From: Cucumis sativus
Lineage: Eukaryota > Streptophyta > Magnoliopsida > Cucurbitales > Cucurbitaceae
Direction: 5' to 3'
Length of the DNA stretch: 64,000 nucleotides
Assembly: GCF_000004075.3 (NCBI RefSeq)
Contig: NC_026660.2
Location: 27,903,498 to 27,967,497 of the forward strand
Shown here: positions 38,463-50,167 of the stretch, piece by piece
Numbering within the stretch: the first letter of the stretch is position 1
Layout: every line of letters begins with the position of its first letter
Notes under the pieces: model-generated
What the model saw: only the letters and a program-made list of their open reading frames with translations
The model's database searches: none
What the model was told of the DNA's origin: nothing
Translations under genes and position numbers: made by a program

Positions 38463-39080
38463 TTACATTAGAACGCAAGCATTGGGATTCTCATCGCTGA
38501 AGGCGGTGGTGTATTTAACCTCAAACGATCCGGCACGTGCGAGCGGCGCCACCTCGGGGTTGGCCGCCACATTCCGCACGTACCCAGGCGGCGCCTTCTT
38601 GTCGTAGGCTCCAGGCGCGTAAGGGTGTTCAACGACGTCGTACGGTACGTAAGGCCAGAGCTCGGCTGCCTTCCCGGTCCGATGGCGGACCCGGTTCAGA
38701 ACCTTGTTGGAATCCACGTAACCCACCACCGTGAGCTTGCTCCGTTTGGGGTCCACCTCCACCTCCGTCACGCCTTTCATTCCCTCCACCGATTTCTTCA
38801 CCTTCTTCTGGCACCCCTCGCAATCCATCTTCACTTTTATCTCCACCCTCTTCAACACAATAATTTGTTAAATTGCTAATTTATCCAGTTTTTTTCACGC
38901 AATTAATTGAACTAGATAAGTAATTTAGTTACATCCTTATTTTAATTGATCTCCGTGTGACTACAATTTAGTTAAAATGGTACGTACCTGAAGTTGCTGG
39001 TTCTTTTTTAGCTTCTTACTGTCGTGGCTATGACCGTGAGAGAAGTTGCAAACGTCGGCGCAATGATCTAAGAAACCCAT
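38463..39080 (-). CDS. Heavy metal-associated isoprenylated plant protein (HIPP26/27 type)
   Basis: HIPPs are small metallochaperone-like proteins linked to cadmium, cold and drought responses and anchored at membranes or the nucleus by a lipid tail. Two minus-strand exons, 38988-39080 and 38463-38849, give 159 residues. The N terminus MGFLDHCADVCNFSHGHSHD is histidine-rich. The HMA domain begins RVEIKVKMDCEGCQKK, with the metal-binding pair Cys41 and Cys44. The conserved WPYVPYDVVEHPYAPGAYDK and YTTAFSDENPNACVLM follow. The last four residues, CVLM, are a prenylation box on Cys156. All hallmarks are intact. The coding DNA is markedly GC-richer than the surrounding AT-rich DNA. It resembles Arabidopsis HIPP27/HIPP26; I cannot separate the two by eye. 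Confidence 0.95.
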
Positions 39081-39243
39081 TGCAGCGGCCGGAACATGAA
39101 CGTGAAAAAAATTAAAAGAATAATTCAAGTAATTAAGAGTAATGTATGTGATATTTTTTTGCCTCAAAACGATATAGTTGTTATCTTTGTGGAAAATGGA
39201 ATAAGCTAATAACCAATATATGTAGTTGATTACGGGGGCATAA

Positions 39244-39330
39244 GCTGATCACACATCATCTTCGGTGAAATGGACACGTGGGTTTTTGTTCTATAAACGT
39301 GGACAAGTGAGAGGATGACGTGTGATCAGC
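39244..39330. promoter_or_regulatory. ACGT-rich inverted repeat in the HIPP promoter
   Basis: Two 17-base arms, gctgatcacacatcatc (39244-39260) and gatgacgtgtgatcagc (39314-39330), form an inverted repeat with one mismatch around a 53-base centre. Inside are a G-box, gacacgtggg (core 39275-39280), and aaacgtgg (core 39297-39300). The right arm adds tgacgtgt. These are ABRE/bZIP-type ACGT cores 165-250 bases upstream of the HIPP start codon, as expected for an ABA- or stress-induced gene. Confidence 0.6.
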
Positions 39331-40070
39331 CACAGTTCGACTTTGGGGTTGTTGGTTCGAAGGTTCTGGTTCTTTTCATTGGTTTGCGTTTTAGGCGCTT
39401 GGCTTAAGGGTTCAGTGAACTGATCAAAGTTCGGCATCGGATGAACTAAACCCTCATATTTTTCAAGAAGAACGAACCGTTTATGTGGGAGAAATGATTC
39501 AATGTAGCGGAAAATTTTGTGACGTGGATAAAGATTTGAAATCTTAATTTTACAAGGATGTTAAAAACATCGATTTATCGAGGTCAATGTATAATTTTTT
39601 TAAAATTATAAACATTTATTTTAAGAAAATTAAAATATTTAGTATTTATATTACATTATCATGTTTCGTATAGGCTATCACATATTTATTATAATTGTAA
39701 TTGGGATAATACATATTTACTTTATAATTGTACGAGATTTGATTTTTTTTAGTTCAACTTTAAATTTTATTTTATTTTCATTTTTATTGTAATTATCTAT
39801 TTAGTTTTTTACATTATTTTTTTCCTTTTATTCATCATTGTATTTTTATGTTGTCCGAGTATTGTATTTATACGATATAATTGAAAATATAGTATAATTT
39901 ATTTTTACGTTGATAAACATATTAAAAATTTGTTATGTTTTGCCCTTATTTAGTTTATATGCATATATCAAATATAGTTATAACCATTATAGATTTTCAA
40001 TAAGTTATATACCATGTTAAATATACATTTCACGTCCTTTATCAAATATACACGTGTATATTTAATTATT

Positions 40071-40096
40071 ATATATATATATATATATATATATAT
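40071..40096. repeat. (AT)13 microsatellite
   Basis: Thirteen uninterrupted AT units in the gene-poor stretch between the HIPP and GDSL genes. It is ordinary simple repeat DNA. Confidence 0.95.
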
Positions 40097-42840
40097 CATA
40101 TTATACAATATACTATAATTAATATAGTTATACAAATAGTTGAAAAAACTATCTAAACATTTGTAACACCTAAAATAACAAAATAAACAACTACAATAAT
40201 GTTCTTAAAAGTAACATTTGATATATAATGAAAATCCAAATAATCTAACCCACAAATATATATACACGTAATACACATAGTACATGTTTATTAATAACGA
40301 AAAAAATTAATCAAATATACTTATTACATAACATATATACAACGAGATATATTTTGAACATAGGGGGAATACTTTCTGTTTATAAAAACATCATAAAATT
40401 AAATATAAAAAACAATAATGCATCTAATAAAAAATATGTTGAGTTAATTAACAAATGCAAGTTAAATATGATTTAAATTTAACTCTTACATTATATTTAT
40501 ACTTCTAACTTTAAATTCTCATCCAACATTTTACGTTTTGCTTTAAATATTTGATATTGATGTCTACTAATTAATTTGTTTAAAATAATTTATTAATTAA
40601 TTTTAAAATAATGTTAACTAATTAAGTTTTGCCAATTTTTATCACTACCAAAATTAATTTTAAATTTTGCAGAATAATTATCTTAAAGCGACTAATATAA
40701 ATTAATTGCAAAGAGTGATGATATTAGTATTTAAAGAAAAATCAAAGTCAAAATTGTATCTTAAAACTATGGATATTGAAACAAACAACAAATTTCAATG
40801 ATAATATTATAAGGACTAACTTTAAATCAAATTTAAGATTTAATTAAGGACTAAAATTTGTAGCAATTTAAATTTAAAAACCAAATCAAAACTAAATAAA
40901 AAATATCTTCTCAGAATTATATTTAGAACTAAGATAACACTGAATAATAAGGGGAGGGAAAAGAAAGTGATTGACACTCCTTCAAAACTAATTGCAATGA
41001 ATGGCAGCACTTATTGAAGTAGGTTTGACAGATCGATGTTGATATTTTCATAATTGAAAAGCAAAATTTTATGTCCAATTATCATTCATTTTCTTATATG
41101 TTCTAAATATTTTAATTTATTTTGATAGTTTTTTAAAATGGTGTCAAATATATGTTGAAATTATTAATTGAATGAGAAAAATTTTTGGATTAGAATTTAG
41201 TTGGGGGTTAGTAGATATTGGTGCCGTCCGTTTTAATAGAGTCCTTTTCGCTTTTGTGACTCTAATCATAAATTTGGCAGTGGTTTGTTTCATTTTTCTT
41301 GTCAAAAAGATAAATTAAAGAAAGAAAGATAGGTAGTGATTTTAATGCTCTCCTATCCCTAAACTTTAGTGGCACCCTCTCCTTCATCTTTTGTGGATGC
41401 CCATGTATTCATTTTTTTATTGGTTTGAGGTAGTTGTGCTTCTACTTTCAAGTTTAAGCCTCCTTGGATCAAGATAACTATCCTATGAGTTTTTTTCTTC
41501 TTCTTTAGATTCTATTTTCAATTTAGGTTACTATCATTTTTTTAATTTCCATAAAAACTTAAAAGTTAAATTTTAAAATTTATTAAAAGTTTATAAATCG
41601 AGAAAGTTATTGATTTGAGAGAGTAATATAGAGAATTAAAAGTAAATGAACTGTATAAGTTAACAAATTTCAAAATACAAAAACTTATGTGTTATGAAAA
41701 ATCATAAACCAAGAGAGCTTTATCTAAATGAATATTTAAAATGATAATAGGAATTTGTTTCCACCTAGAGAGTAGGTAAATGTAATTTGCTTATTTTAAT
41801 GTGTTATTTAAGAAGATAATAGCATATTAATTAAAAGATTACGGAAAACAAACATAGTTCAATTGATTGATTTAATAAATAAGTTATTTAAAAAAAATTA
41901 AAACATTTAGAAGCCATTTAAAATAGATTTTTAGGTGTATGCTAAACAATTTTTAGAAAAATAAGTTCGATAAAAAACATTTTTTTTAATTCAATCCAGT
42001 GGGACCCTAAATTTTGTATAATAAGTTGAAAATATATACCATCCAACTTTCAATTTCACATGCATATGTTAAAAAAAGTGAATACAAAATTAGACGTTGA
42101 TATAATTTATTAAACAAATGCAACTATTTTACATATAGCTATGAATTGAAAATCTATTGTGATCTATTTAATACCCATTTAAGGTATTCACACATATATA
42201 TATAGACATGATCGTAGACATGGATCAAGTGGTAATGGCCTTGGTGTACGTCAATATTTAAAAATGTTGGTTAAATGTTAATTAATTAGTTCCAACCAGT
42301 TATCATCGCTGCATTAGGAAATATAAAAATGCTATTCACAAAACGCCATCCTAAAAAAATTAAACATTCATAAAAGTACTTCTAGCTAACAGAGGTGGGT
42401 AATTAAGTTGTAGTATTCAGTAGTAATTAACATATCTATTATCTATGAACACATTATTACAACAATATTCTCTCACTATGATGTTGGAAAATTAATAATA
42501 CCATTTGTAATTATCTTTTTAATCTTACATTGTAATCACTCTAACGTCTTTCAAGAACAGTAATAAATCATATATGGTTTGCACATAAATAATTGTTGTG
42601 TATTTTTAACAAAATACAACAAATTATAAGTTTGTTTTGTAGTAAAAATAAGTTGTGTATAAATTTAAATTAGTAAAATTAAAATTTCAAATTTTGTATC
42701 GATTTTTTTTTCTTGGAATAGGGCTGTTCTTTTTTTTTTTTCAACTTTCAATCATAAAATAGTCAATATTTAAGTGTGTTTATATATTAATTAATTTTCC
42801 AACCCTCATAAAAGATCCAATAATTCAAACATTGACATAT

Positions 42841-42930
42841 TTTATTATTGGAATAAAGCTACATGCACTCATGCACATTTTTTTTTTTGTAACTTTTGGA
42901 TTATCCCTGTAGCTTTATTCCAATAATAAA
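42841..42930. repeat. Perfect 23-bp inverted repeat (hairpin or tiny MITE)
   Basis: The arm at 42841-42863 (tttattattggaataaagct plus aca) is matched exactly by its reverse complement at 42908-42930, leaving a 44-base loop. Transcribed RNA would form a 23-bp stem. It could be a very short MITE, as arms at both ends of a 90-bp unit suggest, or a chance fold-back product. No flanking target duplication is clear to me. Confidence 0.7.
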
Positions 42931-43569
42931 GTTACAAAAAAAGCTTTTAATAATAAACTTATACTATAATTGAGTTGAGTTAGGTTCACTTTTAACTAAA
43001 CTTTAAATGTGTCAAATTTGAAAAATCATCTTCGAAGTAGGCATTGGCTAAAGTATACACTACAAATTCAAAATGTTGTCCATTTAAAAGATTCAAACAT
43101 CCACAAACTTTAATATGCCTCTCAAACAAACACACATAAATATGGGGGAAAAGGCACCATGTAAATATAGTTATTTTTCTACCCTCTTGAAAGACATCTT
43201 GAATGAGTCACGAACTAAAAAAAATACAAGTGTAGTTCAACATGTAAAAATAAAAATAAAAGAAATATTTGGTGCATCTCTTTTAGAGTAAAAATACTCT
43301 TGTTTACATTATTTCATGTAATTATATTCCATGAAAATTTATTCTTACTCTCTTTATTTTAAAAGAAATTAGGATGCAGAAGCAGTATGGTTTTAGATAT
43401 TAATTAAGACGAATCAATTATTGGTCTATGCAATACCTCCCCTAAACATTTTCGAGAAGAAAGAAAAGGTGTTTGAGAAAAAAAAGGTCAAATCATCAAA
43501 GGGTCTGAAAACTGACCCATAGAACCAGTTATATCAAGACACATCACATTTTATAAATCAAAACCACCA

Positions 43570-43582
43570 TTATATATATAAG
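43570..43582 (+). promoter_or_regulatory. TATA box of the GDSL lipase gene
   Basis: ttatatatataag lies 34-46 bases before the ATG at 43616 and only 16-28 bases before an in-frame ATG at 43598. Plant transcription usually starts 25-35 bases after the TATA box, about 43600-43610. The mRNA would then begin near or after 43598, which favours 43616 as the start codon. Confidence 0.6.
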
Positions 43583-43615
43583 GTCCCAACCCAATATATG
43601 ATATCAAATATCAAA

Positions 43616-46251
43616 ATGAAGATTCCTAATTACTTGGACTTCTTTTTCTGTTTCATATTACTTTTGTGCTTTTGCCATGCCGGAGCTGCAGCACGTTCTA
43701 AATTTTTACCGGAAAACGAGGAGGTTTCGGCGATAATCGTGTTCGGCGATTCCATTGTTGATCCGGGCAATAATAACTACCTCAAAACATTGGTTAAGTG
43801 TAACTTTCCACCTTATGGAAGAGACTTCAATGGCGGAATACCCACTGGAAGGTTTAGCAATGGCAAAATCCCCACCGATTTTGTAGGTTCGACTTCTAAT
43901 TATAAGTTGCTGTTTGATACTTGTTTTTCTCACATTTTTAAGGATTATTGTTTTAAATTATAAAATATATATGTATACAAATATTTATTTAGTTTAACCG
44001 TGTTCTATAAAAACAAAATTTTATTATATTAATAAGTTATTCATTTCATCTCGCTCTATTTAGAAACGACAACTTTTTTGCAAAAGAATTAAAATTTTAA
44101 ATTTACATTTAGTTTACATAGTCCAGATAATAGTTAAAATTTTAAAATAAATATAAAAAAAATAAATTTGACATAAAAATTCAAATATTTTTTTAAAAAG
44201 AAAAGTGAAACTTATCCTAAGAAAATTAGAAAAAATAAGGTATATTTTAATCGTTAACCTTTAATCTCATCATTAAATCTTATTGCCTGTTGTTTCTACT
44301 TTCTATCAATTGCCAAACGATGGGAAAAAAAGTGGATAGCAAACAATTTATGGTTGGTGGTTAATGAGAAAGTTATTCAATAAGGCCATATACCTTTTAA
44401 CTAACAACTGCAATATACAAATTTAAGTTACTTTAACATTATCTTTTCACATACATCAAACAAAATTTAATAGTGTGGTGGTCTCCTTATTTTTCTTGTG
44501 TTCTTATGTTATTTATTCTAAATTTTGATGTGATGTATACATCAACGATTTGTTGTTGAATCATTATATTTTGGATTGAAAAACTTGACAGCGGAAGAGT
44601 TTGGTGTAAAAGAATTAGTACCCGCATATCTTGATCCGCATTTGACAACTCAAGACCTTCTCACTGGCGTTAGTTTTGCTTCTGGAGCTTCCGGATATGA
44701 TCCTCTCACATCCAAGATAACCGTAAATTTATACATTATCTCTTCATAACTATAAACTAGTTTTGCAATTTAAAAATACCTATATTTCTATATATATTGT
44801 AACATATAACTCAACCTACATGATTTTTATAGGACTTAGTCTTGAGAAATCATCACTTCACATCATTATTTATATGGTTGGGGGATAGGTGGAAGGATTG
44901 AGGAAGAGATATTTTTCTTATTTTGAATGATTTATTCTTAAACTTGGTAATAACTTCATAATAAGATCATAGGATTGATTGACATTGACTTATTGTACAA
45001 CAACCTACCATGTAATTTACCATTAATTTATAGATTACATTTTTAAAAAAAATTTAGTAAAACATTAATTTGTTGAAAATATAGTAAAATTTTAAATTGT
45101 ATCAGTAATAATTATTAACACGATTATAACTGTAGAAGTAATAATAATTTTGACGTAAAAAATTCATTTTGATTAGTTTTAGTATAACAAATATGTAAAC
45201 TGAGATTTAACCTTCAATTTTTTTAAAAAATCATGTATATAACAAATGATAGGTTAAAATTCTAACGTTTTAAGTTTATGTAAACTAATATTGAATAAGA
45301 TTGAGAGTGATGTCATAAAATTTATTTTTATTTTTGTTACGATATTTTCTCAATAATTTGAACCATCGAAATATCTTTAATAATTGAAAAGTTAAAAAAA
45401 GGAACTAACAGATTTATTTATTTTGCAATTAAATGTTGGGTCCCAATCAAAACCTAGTCCGTGCTATCGCTTAGCGACCAACTGGAGTTGTTCAAAGATT
45501 ACATCAAGAAGATAAAAGCCGCCGTCGGAGAAGAAAAAGCGACGGCCATCTTATCAAAAAGCGTAATAATTGTATGCACTGGCAGCGACGACATTGCAAA
45601 CACCTATTTCATAACGCCGTTCCGGCGATTCCATTACGACGTTGCTTCGTACACCGATCTGATGCTCCAATCGGGGTCCAGTTTCTTCCATCAGCTTTAC
45701 GCCCTCGGAGCAAGAAGGATTGGAGTTCTCAGCTTGCCGGCAATCGGCTGCGTTCCGTCGCAGAGGACTTTGTTCGGAGGGGCCGCTCGAGGGTGCTCCG
45801 AAGCCGCTAATTCAATGGCGGTGCTTTTTAATTCGAAGCTATCGTCGTTGATTGATTCACTAGGAAATGAGTATTCGGATGCTAAGTTTGTGTATTTGGA
45901 TGTCTACACTCCGTTTCTTGCGCTCATTCAAAACCCTGCTGAATACGGTAATTTTCATTTCTTTTAATTCCCATTTTGATACATTTATTTTTCAATTTCA
46001 AACCATTGTGGATCTCTGTTTGCGAAGTGTGTTATATGAATGATATGTGTACAGGGTTTGAAGAGGCAACAAAAGGATGCTGTGGAACAGGATCCATAGA
46101 GGTCAGCGTTTTATGCAATCCTTTATCTTCAAAACTATCATGTCCCAGTCCTGATAAATATATCTTCTGGGATAGTTACCACCCTACTGGCAATGCTTAC
46201 AAGGCTCTCACTTCTCGCATCTTAAAAGATTCCATTCCTAAATTTTTCTGA
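43616..46251 (+). CDS. GDSL esterase/lipase, EXL (extracellular lipase) type
   Basis: A secreted SGNH-hydrolase of the EXL subgroup, whose Arabidopsis members occur in the pollen coat and cell wall. Exons 43616-43886, 44592-44722, 45458-45947 and 46055-46251 give 362 residues. Residues 1-26 form a signal peptide (hydrophobic FFFCFILLLCFCHAG). Block I, FGDSIVDPGNNN, carries the nucleophile Ser46. Block III reads TGSDDIANTYF, where most GDSL lipases have Asn in GxND; EXL proteins share this Asp form. Block V, FWDSYHPT, carries Asp337 and His340. The family cysteines (KGCCGTGSIEVSVLCNP) are present. The start at 43616 rather than the in-frame ATG at 43598 is preferred because of the TATA position and better context. 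Substrate is not predictable. Confidence 0.93.
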
Positions 46252-49200
46252 TATTCTTTTTCTTACTTTCTCAATCACACATCTCCATGGATATAAACAC
46301 ATGTAACTCAATCAAAAATCAATATATATATATGTTCCACATATATAGATATATTTGAGATCAAACACACATTTTAGGCAGGTTTTCAATATCAATTCAC
46401 ATCTCTAGTATCAATTAGGAATGTCGGTAAAACATCAAACATTTTGTACACCTTAGATTACATCGTATTAACTTAAGGTTTTGAGTCAATACATGATTTG
46501 ATATAGTAGCCGATTTTGTGTAAAGCTCTTGATCGAAAAAGTATAGAATATGATTTAATTAAGAAGGGTGACTTTAAACAAGCAGTCATCGAGTAGGATC
46601 GGAGTATGTTGAATTTCTCACATTAAAAAAACCAAAGAACTTCGAACAATCACCTCCTAGTGTTCATAACTTTGTTTGGAGTAAAAATGGCTCAATTATT
46701 GATTTAAATGATATTTATAAATTCCATAACTTGTGTAATATATGGGTTGACATCAATGATTTTATGAATGTCGTATGAATTGATATATATTAATTAATAT
46801 TGACAAAGATATTTTAGAGTTGATGGCTTTCAATTAAGGACGGAGTTATTTAAGGGCGGACACATACTCATTAAAATTAGGTTTAATATCAGAAGTGGAT
46901 GTTGGTTGGAGTGGTCACGGGAGTTAGTAGTTGTTGCCTTTTGTTATTTTCAAATGTTCCATATTCTTTCAATTTAATTGTTTCAACTTTACAATATATT
47001 TGTATATATAATTTTTTTTAAACTTAAAAATACCCTTTGTCTCTAGATTTTAGGTTTTAAAGCTAAGTTGACAATAGAAGAAGTAGAAGTGTGAGAGATT
47101 TCTTAAGTTTTTTTTTAACTACATAAGAGACTAAATTGAAATTGAGGTAAAAACTAAAGATTTTACAAAATATTTTGAAATCTAATGCTTAGTTTATTAT
47201 ACTTAATATAAATATTACAAGTTAATACACTTGAATTGAATTTATTAAGCCAAAGGGATGCTAACACAATTTACATAGTGACCAAGAGTAAGCCAGAGAG
47301 AGGTGGAGTATGGTGTGGAGTTGAGGATGAGGAGTGCACCAGTGTTTTGAGATTTATAATAACTCTAATACTTAATTAGCAAGCAATTTTGTGAGCCAAA
47401 CGTACCCTAGACTATTCCACTTCTGGATAATCTTTGAACCAAATATGTTTTAAGGTTTTAGTCTCTTCACTCTTATATTGTATAGAAAAAAACTGCAAAA
47501 GAAAAAGAAGTTTAATAAGTCAACTATGTTTCAATTTTATCAAATAAATAAATGAAGTTAAAAAAAGTTTAATAAATCATGTCTTTCTCACTTCCCTTGA
47601 TATGATCTCGATCTTCACTCCCTTCCCCCTCTCTTTTTTTCCTAAACATTATGTGTTCGAAGAGACATAAACCACAAATCTCTAAATCCTATATCAGTTC
47701 ATCCATTTTGAGTCTTTTTCCTTCATTATCTTCCGTAATGTATATATTTCTTTTTCTTCTAAAAGTTAAAAAAGATACATAAATCTTTAGAAGTAATTGC
47801 TCAACTTTTATCTGGGCTAATGGGGCATACCAAAAGGTCTCGTTTTCCGCAAATTGCATAGGCCACTTTCTCCACCACCCCAGAAGTCCATCTCGAGGGA
47901 CACCTTCATTTAAAATGTCGAAAATGATTCCACACTTGTAAATATAACCACCATAATCTATTATATTCTTCTCAAAATTGTTCTCTATTATAATTTTTTT
48001 AATTTTTAAATATGAATATATATATGTATGAAAAAACAATATGATGAATATATATTTGTTAAATTAAATATCAATGTATATTAAATTTTATCCCCGAGGT
48101 CTTTCTTCAAAAAAAAAAAAAAAAAACAACAACCATAATTTTCAAAGTTTATGTTGAATTGAATTTCTACTAATGCAGTCATTAATTTTAACAAACACCA
48201 ACCTAACCAACTTTAAAAATACACTAATTTCTATATAAATAAATAAAAATAAACCTAGTTCACATCCCTTGTCAAATAATGACCATTTAATAAAGAAAAA
48301 CACAAGGCTTTTCTAGATGAAAAATGATGTAAACGTAAAAAATAACAAAATTATGATTGAGCAAGTATGAAAAAAAAAAGTGTCGCACTGGTCAATTCTA
48401 TAAAGATTGAAAATGACAGATTTTCTGAAACGTAGAGGCTAGAAACTTAAAGGAGTATTCTTTAAGTTGCCTCAAACAATCTGTTTTTCCATTTAAATTA
48501 TATATATAAAAAAAGGCTCGGAAAAGATAGATATAAAAACAATGTAAGAGTGATTTTAAACTGAAACCGTCCCAAATATAACAATAATTTTTTTCTATAT
48601 AAATATACTAAAATTTGTAAAAAATTATAAATACAGCCAAATAAATATACCTTAGAGTTAGACTTCAATATCTATAGACTCTCACATTATTGATGGTATA
48701 TTATACAAGTTTATTTGTCGAACATATATTTTAGTATACTTACCATTTAAAAAAAATGTTTTGATTATTTTTTAAAAATTGGTACGTGTTTTTTTTCATA
48801 GATTTTTTAAAAATATTTTAATTAGATTAGAATTTGAAAATAATTTTAGATATGATGGGGAAGACCTAATTTGTTGGTTGGATGTTAGAATTTAGTATGA
48901 GTAATTGAGTGATTAATTAGGAATAAAATTGCTTTTGATTGAAGGGTTTTCCAATGTGGTGTGTGTGAGTTTAAAGGCAAGCAAAAATCAAATTAAACTA
49001 ATAACGACGAAACAAAGCTGAGTTGGAAGGTCACGAGTCCCACACCAGAATGGCCGTTACTACGTCGTTTTGAGGTCTTTGGCAGATTGATTAATTAATT
49101 AAAAAGAAAGAAAAAAATTAAATACGAAAATAAAGTATTTTCGCGGGAATGGCAATGTTGCAATTTGAAACATACGAAGGGCTTTTCCGTTGGTTACGCA

Positions 49201-49460
49201 CAAAGATGGTTGCTTACATGACTCTAATGGCGTGCGTGTGGGGAGATCACCTATGTAAAAAAGCTAATCAATTCACGATAAACTGTGCATGCCGATTGTG
49301 GAGGTACAAGATTTCCAACGAAGATCATTACTATTAAATGGTTTTCAGCAATGTAAGTATATATCCAAAGCTTTTGTTGCTTTTTCACTGCAGAATCTGT
49401 TATGTTTTTTGAAATAGTTGAGTTTTTCTTTTCCGGCATGCTCTTTTTCCAACTTTTCGT
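46252..49460. other. Intergenic AT-rich stretch between the GDSL and MCA genes
   Basis: About 3.2 kb with no exon I can support. Notable points are poly-A at 48108-48126 and a sharper, leader-like sequence from about 49100, with tttcgcgggaatgg at 49138-49151 (one base off E2F). The open frame at 47689-48039 on the minus strand has no recognisable family and is AT-rich throughout. Promoter and untranslated exons of the MCA gene probably start in the last few hundred bases. Confidence 0.45.
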
Positions 49461-49464
49461 CTTC

Positions 49465-49705
49465 TGCATTTTGTGCTTCGGATGCAAATTTTAAGTTCAG
49501 TTGAAGTTATGTTATTGTTATTATTGTAAGGCTAAGGCGACTAGAACTGTATTCTATGATTCTATCTGTTATTCTAATTTAAATTTTAGTGTGTTCTGCA
49601 TTTTATGCTTTGGATGCAATTTCAAGTTCATTTCAAGTTATGTTGTCGTTATTACTGTAAGGTGATCTGACCTATATTCTTTGATTCTATTTCTTATTGT
49701 AATAT
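49465..49705. repeat. Tandem duplication of about 115 bp upstream of MCA
   Basis: The segment 49465-49580 and the segment 49596-49705 align over most of their length. Both start with ctgcatttt, share the phrases 'ggatgcaa', 'aagttatgtt' and 'gattctat', and end in similar T-rich sequence; the offset is about 131 bases. They differ by scattered substitutions, so the duplication is not recent. It lies 460-700 bases before the MCA start codon, in the promoter or a leader intron. Confidence 0.75.
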
Positions 49706-49995
49706 CATTTCCAGATATTAATAGAAAATTACTTGTGTTATCTTTTCTGTTTCTCGTCGTTTCCTGAAAAGTTCGTTGAAAACTTAAAAAACAATCACAA
49801 ACATACCCGAAAATTTTCGTATCGTTTTGATATTGATATTTCTCAAAATATATGTGTGTGGTTGTACATGTACATGCGTATTTTTCTTCTTCTGTGAAGT
49901 TCCAACTTGTAATTATCTGGATAATCTTGAGTACAGCTGAAAAGTGCGTGCCGGAGGCTTGAGCTTATAAAAGTCAGAGATCTTCAATCAAATAA

Positions 49996-50149
49996 ATGAA
50001 GATTGGTGAATTGTCTGGTATAATCAAGAATTGTTTCTCAAAGATTCCACAGTCCAATTTTTATTGATTAGGAAAGGGGAATTTGGATTTGGTGACTTTC
50101 TTAGTGAGCAATGGAAATCCCAAGGGGTCATGGACAGTGGATTTTCTAA
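49996..50149 (+). promoter_or_regulatory. Two short upstream ORFs in the MCA leader
   Basis: If the leader reaches this far, it carries two small frames that close before the main ATG at 50168. One is ATG 49996 to TGA 50067 (23 residues, starting MKIGELSG). The other is ATG 50111 to TAA 50149 (12 residues, MEIPRGHGQWIF). Such frames often reduce translation of the main protein. The transcription start was not located. Confidence 0.4.
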
Positions 50150-50167
50150 GCACATTTCGATATAAGT

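Larger units (their letters stand above)
39331..43560. other. Gene-poor AT-rich stretch
   Basis: About 4.2 kb without a recognisable exon. It contains an (AT)13 microsatellite at 40071-40096, long A/T runs, a perfect 23-bp inverted repeat (42841-42930) and a few longer-than-average mixed segments (40950-41050, 41200-41480) in which I recognise nothing. It probably includes old repeat debris too decayed to name. Confidence 0.5.

Noticed and set aside
47689-48039. 116-codon minus-strand open frame in the GDSL-MCA spacer
   Set aside because: AT-rich lysine/isoleucine composition, no family resemblance, no promoter or splice context.
49149-49337. 62-codon frame starting MAMLQFETYEGLFRW near an E2F-like box
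   Set aside because: No recognisable family; more likely leader or spacer sequence of the MCA gene.
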